Origin: Karstenula rhodostoma CBS 690.94
Taxonomy: Eukaryota > Ascomycota > Dothideomycetes > Pleosporales > Didymosphaeriaceae
Assembly: GCA_010093485.1 (NCBI GenBank)
Contig: MU001506.1
Location: 310,001 to 374,000, forward strand
Direction of reading: 5' to 3'
DNA: 64,000 nt
The notes under the pieces were generated by a model. It worked only from the letters and a program-made list of their open reading frames with translations. It was not told the origin of the DNA and did not search any database. Every line of letters starts with the position of its first letter. The first letter of the stretch is position 1. Shown in pieces: positions 21,560 through 32,835 of the stretch. The position numbers and the translations under genes are program-made.

Positions 21560-23545
21560 GGCAGCGCGGGTAAGTATCCGAAGATGATTGGATACTGGAG
21601 TCAAGGAGGGTAGAAACGAGAGAGGAAGAAGATATCCCAAAACCTGAAGTGCGTCACAGACATGATTGCGGGGATTGGATACGGGGAGCCTCGGAGGTCA
21701 GCTCTCGTGCCTCGGCGGCGATGGGGTTAGCGCCAACGGGTCCCTGCTTCCCCACAGACTTCACGCCGAGTCGGACTTATCGGAGTGCTCGGTTCATGTC
21801 GCCAACAATGCTAGCCATAATGATGTATTTGCAACAAATTATGATAGCTTGGTCTCAGTACATTGCAATGAGCTGTTTGAAGGCCTCGCCCACCACTTTA
21901 TTGTTGTGAAATCATTGTATGTAAGCTTTCTGATTCCATGTATCTTATCTAGCGTGCATCATCCGTCATTATTCGCCTACCGTCGGAAGGATGCACATCG
22001 ATGTTCGGCATGCCGAGCAGCTCTGATGCAGTACAGTTTCAATCATTACCATGTCAGTACAGTACCTGATCACCTAGATGTTGTGTGGCGTACAGGTATC
22101 TCATGAAGATTGATCGGCGTTCGTCGCATAGGACTGCGTGAACTCTTTAGAGCAAGAACTTGGAAAGTGGGACGAATGCTTCCGAAATTTTACGCGGCAT
22201 ATCAGATCAGCAATGCAGTCAGTGCGAAGAGGGACCGCTAAAGCCCTTGGGAGGAAAGTAGAAGGTACCAGACTCGTGGCCGCACGGGTGCTAGAAGCGA
22301 TTTCATGGCATCGGGGACACTCTAAAGCTTTCTGGCAATCCCATCGATCCTCCAGTCTTTTGCATGTAATTCAAATCCCGTCCTCAATGTTTGCGCGTTG
22401 GCCGCCGGGAGTCGACCGATCATTCCGCCGTCGAACGCCGCCAAACTGCCCCAAATGGCAATAACTACAACACTGTTGAACGTAGCGGCGGAATTGGCAT
22501 TCCAGACTTCGTTCAAATCCACCGGTCGGTCAGCGCGCCAGCGCAACCCCTGTGTTCCAACGTCTTTCGGCCAGTGCACCCATGTTTCTGCTGAGCCAAA
22601 GTTCCGCTTTGGGCAGCTTTTGTGAACGTGTCGATTATAGGCCCCTGGCCTGGGCTTGGGTTGGTGGACGGGGCTCAGGTCGAGGTTCGGGTTCTGGGTT
22701 CGGCGGCGGGGAATCGGCGGATCGGCGGTTGGGTGCATCCATCATTCCTGCCTTTCTGGAGCGCGTTCCTCAACAGCGTCAGCAATGTCAATTTGCTTGC
22801 ACTCCAATGCAGGTGCTAGTTGTAGCCTTGTTCTTTCCATCTCGTCTATGCCTTCCTGCGCGATGCAGATGTACATGCCAGCGGTACAGTTGTCCGGAGT
22901 CGTTCCTGCAATCTACCCTATGAGTGGTTGGCGTCTGGAAGCTTGACCTTCGTATGCAACGTCCATCATGCAGCGTTCGAGCGCTCGGAGAACGCAATGC
23001 GTGTCGTGGGAAGAGGCGGATGAAGCAAGAGATATTTGAGGGGACGCGGAGCGATGCTCACCATACGGCCGTCGTTGGGCATCGCAGCGGCAGGTAAAGA
23101 AGGGGCTTGGAGAGGAATCGAAGCGGGGTAAGCTTCGGCCCAGCAAAGAGATGGCGGAGAACTGGAGAGGCGTGTCCTTGAGGAGCATCTGGTTGTGCGG
23201 CTGGCAGTGTGCGAGCCGCTTGCGGCCATGAATTTCTCCCCTGCCGGCCGTCAGTGAGGAAGGGATCACGGAGGAGCAAAGAGCGTAAGGAGAAACGCTG
23301 CCGCCGCAAAGAGATAGTCGTGGAGTGGGCGTAAGCGAGGTGAATGGCCTGCCGTGGGTGTTGCGGCGTCTGGTGCACGCCCGCCTTCCGTGCCTGCCTC
23401 ACGGCGACCCCTCTGTTTGGGCCGGTCCCCTCACCACGCCCGCCCTCACTCGCCTTATATCCCCTACAACTCTGTAAAAAACGTATCTTCTTGTGGTATA
23501 TAACTCTCTGGAAGCCTCTTATATTCATCAATAAACCTGTCCGCA

Positions 23546-23620
23546 AGGGGGTAGCCTAGTGGTATCGAGCCCGGCCATGGACTTCGATTCGAGAAGTTCA
23601 AAAAGCTCATACAAGGTGCG
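23546..23620 (+). other. tRNA-like sequence (A and B box), not foldable as a full tRNA
   Basis: TAGCCTAGTGG at 23552-23562 matches the eukaryotic A box and GGACTTCGATTCG at 23579-23591 resembles a B box, at a spacing a little shorter than normal. I could not pair a D stem or a seven-base acceptor stem. It may be a decayed tRNA, the head of a SINE-like element, or chance. Confidence 0.25.
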
Positions 23621-24089
23621 TCAGTTCAATTTCCTTACTCTACACATTACAACACAATTCGACAAAAGTAAACTCGTATACGCCTCGGGTTTCTCAAGGG
23701 CATTGTGCTCCCTTGTTCTTTTGCTACTTTTTGGCAGCCGGCACTGAATTATCCCAGGTGCTATGCACCTGCCTGTGGCCAAGGGCGACTCTTTTTGCAT
23801 ATGTAGTGTGCCTCGCTTGCTTTTTGTTGTTCTTGGATTCTTTTGTACGGTCACTCCCCACGCTACGAAACCCACAGCTCTCGAGGCACAACACAGCTAC
23901 ATGCCAACTATAGCGCACCGAAAACCCCACATTATGCAAAGTATGCGCCGGATGGACCTTATGCGTACTACCAGGCCTTCTCGGTCCACCATACTGAGTT
24001 GCAGATGGCTACCCAGACATATCGTCATTGAGCTGAGCTCGCTTCACCTCGCCACAAACACCCCACCACCGAATTGATCAACAGACCAG

Positions 24090-24480
24090 AGGCACTACAA
24101 ATCTTAGCGGAAGTATACTTTACACCCTTTGCGTCCTCTAAACCAGACCGCTACAGGCAATCCTATCACGACATGACCAGTTTGTCCTCCCCCAACCTGC
24201 AGACTGGCATGTAGCGCATATCAAGAAACCAGAGGCGTGACATACTGCAGCGAGAGTATACCTGACCGACTTTACGTCTTTCGAGTAGATCAGCTACAGC
24301 TCATCCTGTCCAAACATGGCCACACTGATCTGCTCAACCCCAAGACCTGCAGCATCCATGCGTAGCACACATCAGGGCAGAACAGACGCATGGCATACCA
24401 TAGCGAAGGTACACTTGACTGCCTCCATGCCATCTAAACAAGAAAGCTACAGCCGAGCCTGTCACAACATGCACAGTAGT
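24090..24480. repeat. Imperfect tandem-like repeat
   Basis: Three weakly similar units of about 120-130 bp occur, each with a CATGGCATAC / GCGAAGGTACACTTGACTGCC-like segment followed by CTACAGC-CATCCTGTC-AACATG. They are about 60-70% alike by eye. No coding frame runs through them. Confidence 0.35.
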
Positions 24481-24761
24481 CCAGATAGATAGCAACGTAA
24501 TCATCTTCAGATGTTCAATCGGGCCCGAAGTGCCCTGTATTCCCATATGTACGTAGCCTCACTATGCATATATGCATATGCCCTAAACTCTGATGCACCC
24601 AACCCAGCCGAAATGCCCAACAAACATATAAAAGAAAAACAGACACTGGCATGCGGCATGGCGCAGAGGTATATTGCGTAGAAACAGGCACGAAAAAAAA
24701 GTTAAAAAGCCCACACGGAATGGTGCATCGTGGGACAACGAATGTACGTCGAAGAAATGGA

Positions 24762-27700
24762 TCACCCCCAATCGGGATGGTTGATCTGCGTCTTGAATTG
24801 TCGAGGAATGGCATCGCTGCCCGCACTGTAAGCGTGGCTCTCACGTAGAGCGGCGCAGTACGTTCCGTCGTTTGTTACGGTTGAAGACCTCGACCGTCGT
24901 TCAGCGAAGCTGGGACGCTGGCTGCCCTGCTCTTCATACTTCTCGATCAGAGGAGTCACCACGCGACCATGACCTGTACTTTTAGCGCGGACTTTACGCC
25001 CAGAGTTCGCTTCGATGGGTTGCGGGACCGGAGAGATCTGCTGAGCTTGAGGAACTTCGGGTCCTATTAGGATCTTCTGCTCGCGCTCACGGCTCACGGC
25101 ATGGAGCTCTCCCATGCTTCGGATTGTGGGCATCGGAGGCACACGCCCATAGAAGCTGTGTCGACGATATATGTCTGTATCGCGCATTGCCTCATTCTCG
25201 CTGTAGTAGCTCTTGGGCCTTGGAGGCATCTGCGGCCGCATGGCGGCACGATCTTTGCTACGGAAACGAGCAAGTTTTGCAGCCGTCTCGGCGTCCATGT
25301 TCACCGAGGACTTCGCTCGTGGCATCGCATCGCCCAGTTGATGGGGATGCGCTGGCGACGATGCTCCCTTCCGGTGGGCGGTGGCTAGGGCAACATCGTA
25401 AGGAGAACGACCCAGCGAGGCGGCTGTTGTTCCCAAGTCGAGGACCATGGGCGCGTGCAGCGGTGGCTGTTCTTCCTCCTTGTCCTCCTTCGTCTTCCGC
25501 CGGAAGAGAGAGAGGCTGCGTCGAAGCCTGTGGAAAGATGATGATCGTTCCTTGCCGGAATGCTCGTAGTGTCGACCGCGAGTTTCAGGTTCAGGCGTTG
25601 CGGGAGGAGAAGGAAACTTGATAGGCTCGAGATAAGGTAATTTCGGCTCGAGTTCGGGTTCATCAATATCGACGTGGTTTTTTGTGGGATACGTGTGCGT
25701 CAGGCATTCCATGCCCGGCGTTTCGGAAAGGCGCCTGACGAACTGCTTCCTGACATCCGTGGGTATGCCCGGAATCGATCCTTCCGGTATAGGATCGCAG
25801 GATTGAACAACGGGTCGCTCCGGGAATGAAAGGTTCTTCTTCTGCAATCGTCGCTGGGCCGAAGTGTTACTGTCCAAGGAAAAGTGAGAAATGAAAGACG
25901 TTGGAGTCGAAGGCGGCTTAGGTGCTTTCGTTCCTAGCGGAAGATCGTCAATGTTCCAATCTAGTGGGAGGGGATCATGCTTCATGTCTTCCTGAGATTG
26001 ATATCGGCGTATGTTGGGAAGCATTACGTGCTCATCTGTTGGGTCAGATGAAATTGGAGCTTGCGGAAACGGTTCGAGCGTGTGTAAGTTGGGAGGGTCG
26101 CCCTTCGCAGTTCCATCCTCACTTTGACGCGCGTCAGTTGCCATCGAAGACTCTCTGGAAACTGTTGGGATTGTACCCGGCTTCCAAGCTTCACGATGCT
26201 TGGTCTTGAAACTTCCACTAGATGAATACCCTGAGTCGGCCTTCGACGGTGGGGGACGCAATCTAACTTTTCGCAATCCATTGGCCGTCGAATCGGGGTG
26301 AGGAACGATCTGTTCGTGCAGACCAGGGGCCTCGACCGGCTCGCTGAACATGGTGCCATCGAATATCTGTGTGATATCCTCTCGAGGAGATGCGTCCTCG
26401 TCCGAAGCAAAGCCCTCATCGTAGTCTTCAAAGGGAACCGATGGAGGAAATTCCGAGGGCTTGTCACACATGTCAGGTTGTGAAAGCATAGTGGCAAGGG
26501 TGTCCTGGCTCTTATTCATCACACGAAGCCTCCTGACAGGCTCCGGTTCCTCATCCAGCTCTTCGTAGTGCAAAAGGTACGATTGAAGTGGTTCTCGCGA
26601 CTGTTGGGAAGCTTCTGGCTTTGGCGGCGCATCGTATCGTGACGTGGTCTTCGCTCGACGAGAATCGCTTGATACTCGCAAGTCCCGGAGTAGCGGGGGG
26701 GTTGGAGGTTGTAGCGCAGACTTGCTTCTAACATGACGGCGCTTTCTGGTAGACTTCATCATGATCGGCCTGTCCCGAGCGTCCGAAAAGTAGTCTACTC
26801 CCTGCGATGTTGAGTGTGACGCATATGAGTTCAACGTTGCGCTGGCAGCCGGCGACGACTCCCCATTTGCGATTTGCAACGATCCTAGCTTCAGAGTTCC
26901 GATGTGTGAATATTCTATGTCAGCAGGCGTCTGAGCTCGCGGTTCGAAGGACTCTCGCGCTTCTTCAACCAGATCCGACGCTGCTACCCGCGTCAGTGGA
27001 GAGTTTTCCACCCTATCATGGCGTTGCCATTTCGCCTCCTCTTTTGCATCTAGCTTGGGTTTTTTCCAAGAGCTCCACGTTCGCCTGTTGCCCTCAACCG
27101 GTGAGTTGCGAGTGGCAAGGCCCGGTGTCGCAAGAAGAGAGCGCCGCCGGGTAAGGGAAGAAGTCGATCGGTTGACGACAGAAGTACGGCGGCTGAGGCC
27201 TGGTTCGTTTACGCTTGCAGGGCGAGGAGAGGGACTGGGAGCATCTGGCGCTAGTGCTTGCCCTACGAAGCCCATATTAGCACTCACGTTGTAAGAGGGT
27301 TGCTGGCTCAAGCTCACGTAGTGCTGCAATGTCTTCTGGCGTTGCATTCTTCTGAACTTCTTGGAGGATCGAGATCGCCGTCTCTATATCCACTGTCTGA
27401 CTGCTCTGCACCAGCGAGACCTTCGAGGTAGGTAAGCTGGAAAGCCTTGCGGTAGATGCCACTTTGTTCTTAAAGTACGATAGCGAGTTTGTCCGGGAGG
27501 AAAGTCGTCTCTGCACGTCCAACCCTTCCATGCTCTTTTCTTCATCGAAAGACCCCCGAAGCTCGAAGTCCGTCTGTGCTGGAGACAGCAATTGCGACTT
27601 GATGTGCTGCCGGTCGCGTGCGCTCAGGTTGGCGTATCTGGAGGAAAGAGAGGCGGGCGAATCCACGTTGTGGTCATTCTCTGGAACGGCGGAAGGTGAG

Positions 27701-27765
27701 TTCCTGTTCGTCTTCGGCTTCACCAGCCTGTGATGCGGCTCGCCATGACTCTGTGCGTTTCCCAT
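24762..27765 (-). CDS. Large, mostly disordered protein with predicted N-myristoylation
   Basis: Two exons (27765-27318 and 27262-24762) with a 55-bp intron containing a TGCTAAT branch site; 982 aa. The N-terminus MGNAQSHGEPHHRLVKPKT has Gly2 and Ser6, the classic N-myristoyltransferase signal, so membrane attachment is likely. Residues ~40-150 may fold (ATP-independent; they include SVDIETAISILQEVQ, a helical stretch). The rest is Ser/Pro/Arg-rich with many short basic and acidic patches and potential phosphorylation sites, and no catalytic domain I can name. Similar MGN-starting disordered proteins exist in other filamentous ascomycetes (from memory). Several nested donors and acceptors at this intron keep the frame, so the exact junction is uncertain by a few residues. 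Confidence 0.75.
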
Positions 27766-29917
27766 GTCGTGTAACGCGGCGGGAAATGTGTTGGAGGAGC
27801 AGCAAGGCCCAGGGAAGCTCAAATGGCAGACATCAGACGCGTGGTGGGCAGGCTTTGAGCTGGATGAGATGCTGCACGAAGGCGGGGAAGCTGCTATCGA
27901 CGCACTCACCCGAAATTATGCCTAAGAAGCCACGAAACAGGTCGTGTAGGTTGGGGCGGAAGACCAAGGCAGGCACAGCAGCTTCACGGTGTCACTCCAA
28001 CAGGACGAACTGAACGGCTTGGCCCTTGAGGCGCCCGGGTGGTTAGAATGGGCTCAGATTGTCTGGTCCTGGGCCGTACAATTGCGACTCCGCAGGCAGC
28101 TAGCCAAAGTGGAGCTCTCATGAGGTTGGTTCCGCGGTAACAACAAACTTGGAAGCAGAGTCGAAGTGAAACCCCCATCCATGCACGTACCTGGTCGTCG
28201 AAAACTGAATGCATATTCGCCAATCAGCAGGCGGAGACATCGGCACTTCGAGGCCATCAAGCGTTCGGTTGGTGAAGCGCATGCAAGGCCCGGGTCTTGA
28301 TCCTAGTGGAGGATCAGTAGTGCGACGGACGATCGTACCCACTCAGACGCCGCCTCGCTGTCGTGGCCCAGTTTCGAGAGTGCGCTGGCCTCACGTACAG
28401 CGGCTTTGTCTTTCTTGCTGTTCGATTTCTTGCTGTTCGATGCACCACGATCTCCACCATCCGCTCGATTGCTCTCGGCTAGTGGCCCGAGGACGATATA
28501 GGGTACCGCTGTCATATAACGACTGCGGCCTCGCTGCACCTGGCACAGGACCGCGCGCGCAAGTTGAGAGTTGCATCACATTGATAGACGTGTAACTTGC
28601 GATCCAGCACTCCGCTGCACGAGACCTTTCGCCATCTAAGTCTACCATTATCTAGACGTACCGGTTGTTTTATACAGTGTACACGGCGAGATGGCGCCCA
28701 AAATCACAAGTTTCACTGGCGTTGTGAGGTGGCGTCTGCTGTAATCTCCGAGACGCGACTTTTCGCTCTCGCATTCGCAAGCGAGACAATCGCAGTCTCC
28801 CAGCAGGCATGTGGCCCCGCAAACGCTGTGCTCCACGACAAGACCCTTTGAAATCCAGGCATCACAACTACTGGCCCTGCGACCTTCGATACCTGCCTCA
28901 GGTTACCCTCTCGTGTCTCCTGCCGAAATCAGGTGTTCATGCGCGTAATAACCGCTTCGAATACTACCGATGTTAATGCCAGCTATATCAGCCACGGGAT
29001 CCCCACAACTTCTGAAGTGAAACAGCACATGATTCTGGCCAGCTTTTGTGACCTCGTCAGCAGTGTTTGCAGACGACGGGACTAACGAGGTGCTTCGTGT
29101 GAGGGCGAGACGTTGCATCTCATCATCTCAGCTAATTGTCTTGCTTCGAACCGAGATTGAGATTGTCTGTCGTCTGGACGACACAGCCCTGGACGCGTCA
29201 ACGCTCTGTCACTCATCATGGCGAATGAACTTGGCTTGTCATATCTGCTGACAGCTGCGGAGATTCGTCATCACGAGGGGGAGCAAGTGCAGGTGATCGC
29301 CAGCAACGACAGCGTTCGGATGGGGAATTCGGATTGGGAACTGTTCCACCCTCCGAAAGACATCCAGGCTTAAAGCTTCGAAAAGCCACAGCCGCAATCG
29401 CGCATCCCGTCAGATCTCCCGCGCAACTGCTCCACCTCCGAGTCTTGACGTCCACGCACATTCTTCGTACGAAGTTTCATGCCCTTTTTGGGACAGATTT
29501 GAAATCGCCTCTCGGCAGTGACGTGAAGCATAGCACCGATCCTACCCCAATCGTCCATCGCGGAAGTCTGCGGCCTTGGCATTTAGTCTTTCTAGCAAAA
29601 ACTCTCTGTGACATCATCGCGTTGCTAGACTGCTGACGAAATGACTTTACCCAGGCATGCTGGCCATGCTTTCTCGCCTCTATTTACCCACACGTAAAAT
29701 CTCGCGCCATACGAGAACCTGAATATACTTCTCTCAGGGTTGGCTTTGTTGGACTGCTCTCTGTCGTGCGGTCGCGTGCTGCATTTCCAAGTTCGCTGTT
29801 TCCACCTGCGCCAGAGGAGCGCCTCCCGAAAACCTTCCACGCACACCCGCATTGCATCGTTAGCGAATCACTCAGCCATCGCACCTTTCAATCCCTCCCA
29901 TTTGGGTCAACCGCACA
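27766..29917. other. Divergent intergenic region
   Basis: About 2.15 kb between the divergent MGN-protein and Sfk1-like genes; it should contain both promoters. A Ser/Lys-rich minus frame at 28303-28539 and other short frames show no domain. A direct repeat of TTGCTGTTCGATTTC sits near 28418. Confidence 0.5.
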
Positions 29918-30946
29918 ATGTGGGGAATATCCTATTGGGCCGTGCCCATCTTCTCATCATTAGTATGGCTGGCCATGTTGATTGCCATGTTGACGACATG
30001 GTCGGTTCAAGGGTCGCCGTACTACCCGTCCATGGACCCAAATCAGCGCATCGCCTACATTTCTGGTACGCAGATGCAACTCCAGAACTACAGTGTTCGA
30101 AAGCTGACATGACGCGCAACAGACGTCGGCGCGCAAGGCCTCAAACCCCTCTTCATCGCCATGTCCGCCATCACCGTTGTATCCCTCGACCTCGCCTTCA
30201 TCCTCGAGCGCTGGCTCCGACACACGGGCAAGCTCGCCCCCAACACCTCGATCTACCAGAAAATCTACAGCGTCTGCTCGATCATAGCGTCCATCGCCGG
30301 CGCAGCAGGTCTTATTCTGCTCTCCGTCTTCGACACCCTGCGCCACCCGCGCATGCACGACGGCTTCCTCGTGCTCTTCCTCGCTGGCTACATAGTATCA
30401 GCCATCTTCATCTGCTGGGAATACCAACGTCTGGGCATCCACTTCCGCGAGCACTCCATCCTGCGCTACAGCTTCTGGATCAAGCTCACCTTCATCCTTG
30501 TGGAACTCGCGCTCGCGATCGCATTCGGCGTCACGCAGAAAAAGGAGTTGTACGATACTGCTGCGGTGCTGGAGTGGACCATAGCATTCATCTTCTTCTT
30601 TTACGTCATTAGCTTCTTCATCGACTTCATGCCCGCGATACGCTCGAAGCACCACCAGAGTCGCGAGACAGAGATGGACATGGCGGAGCAGGGCGGCATG
30701 GCCAGCATGGGCGACGGCGCAGCCAACGACGGACAGTACTTCCGCGGGAATACGAATGGATATGCCAACGCCAACGGTCGTGCGAATGGCCATGCCAATG
30801 GGTACACCAACGGCAACGGTCATGCCAATGGGTACACTAACGGCAACGGCCACACCAACGGCAACGGCTTCACCAACAGCGCAGGTGGCCCCGGCCACAT
30901 TCCCAAGCCCGCCGCCCCTGCGCCTCTGCCGTCGAGGAACTTCTAG
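29918..30946 (+). CDS. FRAG1/DRAM/Sfk1 family membrane protein
   Basis: Two exons (29918-30065 and 30123-30946), 57-bp intron with a GCTGACA branch site; 323 aa. Six hydrophobic segments fit the family: about residues 3-30, 60-82, 98-121, 128-152, 162-184 and 198-222. The first span begins WGISYWAVPIFSSLVWLAM, and the first loop carries the PYISD-like sequence read across the intron (RIAYISDVG). Yeast Sfk1 sits in the plasma membrane, helps recruit the PI4-kinase Stt4 and affects phospholipid asymmetry; DRAM proteins act at lysosomes. The cytosolic C-terminal tail (about 240-305) is an Asn/Gly-rich repeat (NGNGHANGYT units), ending in a Pro-rich segment. The assignment is firm at family level. 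Confidence 0.88.
30750..30885 (+). repeat. Asn-Gly codon minisatellite in the Sfk1-like tail
   Basis: Short units of 12-30 bp built on AACGGCAACGGNCA and GCCAATGGGTACAC recur in frame. GGTCATGCCAATGGGTACAC appears twice, 30 bp apart. They encode the Asn/Gly/His/Thr-rich part of the C-terminal tail and are likely length-variable. Confidence 0.75.
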
Positions 30947-31392
30947 GTGCGCCCTCGACGGTCACGGCACGACAGCCATGTCGCATGATACGGCGAGTGT
31001 TTTTTTGTTTTGTACATAGCATTGTGCATGATTCGATGACCTGGATGATGGCACGCGGCTGGGTCAGGCGTTTGGGGAATCGCATTTGCATTGAGCGTTG
31101 ATATCCATGTGGGGCGGGTCGGGGGAGGCTGATTCACGAATCCATGTATTACTAGAAACCTGTTTGTAATGGCTGTAACCTGAGGTGTATATTCTGAGTG
31201 GATTGAGAAGCAGTGCATTGGCCCTGTTCTGGACGTTATGGTGTAGATAGATCGCTGATGGATAAATGTATCTTGGCTTAGATTGTGTCATTGAACTATG
31301 CAACCAGATGAGAGGCGTGCGAGTGGCAGTATGCTCTGGTATCATTGTTCACCATCTATTCTGTTGATGACAACGGCGGAAGACATAGTGTC
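30947..31392. other. Convergent 3' region
   Basis: About 450 bp between the converging Sfk1-like and Spp2 genes. It should hold both 3' UTRs. No coding sequence is seen. Confidence 0.45.
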
Positions 31393-32835
31393 CTACCTTC
31401 GAGAGTACTTCTCTTCCTCATAACCACGCCTCTTCCTCCGCTTCTCGTCCTCGCCCCTACTTCTCATCCTCTCCTTCCGCTTCTCATCATCGTCCCTACT
31501 TCGACTCCTCTCCCTCCGCTTCTCCCTCCGATCCTTGCTATCAACACTCCTCTCCCTACGATCCCGCTCCCTCCGCCTCTCCCGCCGGTCGTCGTCGTAC
31601 GGGCTGCGACTTCGATCTCTGTGGCTCTCCCTCTCGCGCCGCTTCTCCCGCTTGCGATCGTCGTAGTCGTAGTCGTCGTCCCGGTACTTCTTATCTCGAC
31701 GGTGATCACGGTCCAAGTCTTCGTACTCTGCGTACTTTTTTTCCCGCCGGCGGTCACGGTCGCGATCGCGGTCAGAGTTGTCATCGTCTCGGTCTCGCCT
31801 CCTGCTCTTCCCCTTCCTCCGCTCGCTGTCGTAGTCGTCATCTCGTCGGTCCCTCTCCTTCCTTTCCCTGCGCTTCTCGCGCCTCCGCTCGTCCTCGTCG
31901 TCATCATTATCGTCGCCAACAAACGTGTTGTTCCGCTCAGCCTGCGCGTCAGCGGCCCCCTGCTTGGCCAGTCGCTCCTTAAGCTCCTCTTCCGTGATTA
32001 TCTCGCCCGTACGCTTATTCTTCAGCGCAACAGGGTTGTATTGTATGGCCTTCTTCGCGCCTCTCTTTGGGCCTGCCCACTCGCCCAGCTCGACGCCCAC
32101 CGCAGCGTCGGGATTCGCGCCGATCCCAAGGAGTGCAGGCCGCCTCTTGACTTCCTTGGGCTTGGCTGCCAGCTTCTTGTCTTTGCTTAGCGAGTCGCCG
32201 TCTTTCCAGCCCATGCCGCGGAGCAGGGCGGCGCCAAAGCCTTCGATGGGCGTGGCTTCATAGGCGGCGAGGTCGGGCGCGTCGGGGGCATCGCGCATGT
32301 CGTTTTCGAAAGCCTCCTCTTCGGAAATGGGAATCACGGCCTGGTCCTTGGGTTTCCCGTTGACAAGGGCCTCGAAGGCTTCGGCTTGGAGCTTCTCCTC
32401 CTCGGTGCGATTGTCTTCGGGCTTGACGTCGCCGTCAACATCCATGGGCTCTGGCACAGTTTCCTTGTCGAATGTGGTGAGTCCGAACGCCATCTGTGGC
32501 TGCTCCAGCTGCGCCGCGTTGTCGCCATTGCTGTTCTCTGCAGGCGGCGGTGCTCCCGTGCGCGCAAGCTGGCGTTTCTGAGCCACCTCGCGCCAATCGC
32601 GGTTTGGCAGCGCGGGGATGACACGCGGACCTTTCGGTTCTTCCTTCTTGTTTGCGTCGACAGCACCGCCTTCCGCTGCGTCCCAGCCGGTGATTTCTTG
32701 CTTCGCGTCCGTGTCTTCGGGCTCGTCATCGTCGAGAGCGAGGCGTCTTCGCTTTGCGGGCTGTTCGGTGGGTTTTTTGAAGCCGGGCTTGCCTTTGGCG
32801 CCGGCCAACGACAGCTTGAAGCCGCCCGTGGCCAT
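31393..32835 (-). CDS. SPP2: Pre-mRNA-splicing factor Spp2 homologue (G-patch)
   Basis: Single exon, 480 aa. The start MATGGFKLSLAGAKGKPGFKKP is the usual Spp2/MOS2-type N-terminus. The G-patch core is at about residues 200-215 (TPIEGFGAALLRGMGWKDG) and is followed by the RPALLGIGAN segment that completes the DExH-helicase-binding motif. Spp2 binds and activates the DEAH helicase Prp2 in the Bact spliceosome before the first splicing step, in the nucleus. The C-terminal ~200 residues are an Arg/Asp/Glu/Lys and Arg-Ser repeat tail longer than in yeast Spp2, typical of filamentous fungal versions. It is a single-exon gene among intron-containing neighbours. Confidence 0.9.
   Translation of the reverse strand: MATGGFKLSLAGAKGKPGFKKPTEQPAKRRRLALDDDEPEDTDAKQEITGWDAAEGGAVDANKKEEPKGPRVIPALPNRDWREVAQKRQLARTGAPPPAENSNGDNAAQLEQPQMAFGLTTFDKETVPEPMDVDGDVKPEDNRTEEEKLQAEAFEALVNGKPKDQAVIPISEEEAFENDMRDAPDAPDLAAYEATPIEGFGAALLRGMGWKDGDSLSKDKKLAAKPKEVKRRPALLGIGANPDAAVGVELGEWAGPKRGAKKAIQYNPVALKNKRTGEIITEEELKERLAKQGAADAQAERNNTFVGDDNDDDEDERRREKRRERKERDRRDDDYDSERRKGKSRRRDRDDDNSDRDRDRDRRREKKYAEYEDLDRDHRRDKKYRDDDYDYDDRKREKRRERESHRDRSRSPYDDDRRERRRERDRRERSVDSKDRREKRRERSRSRDDDEKRKERMRSRGEDEKRRKRRGYEEEKYSRR

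Larger units (their letters stand above)
21560..24761. other. Long intergenic region
   Basis: About 3.2 kb. A tRNA-like box pair lies near 23550 (separate entry). From 24060 to 24520 there are loosely repeated stretches of the type CATACCATAGCGAAGGTACACTTGACTGCC / GACATACTGCAGCGAGAGTATACCTGACCGAC, a weak imperfect repeat. Open frames up to about 160 codons (23058-23546, minus) lack motifs. Confidence 0.5.

Noticed and set aside
28648..28836. Cys-rich frame (CLLGDCDCLACE) resembling one at 63203-63454 (CCLGDYSACLECE)
   Set aside because: The DNA similarity is only about 60% over ~45 bp and neither frame has supporting structure; chance is likely, though a search for more copies would be cheap.
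31345..32190. Plus-strand frame of 281 codons rich in Leu, Val and Pro
   Set aside because: It is the antisense shadow of the Arg/Asp-rich tail of Spp2; the hydrophobic composition follows from the complementary codons.
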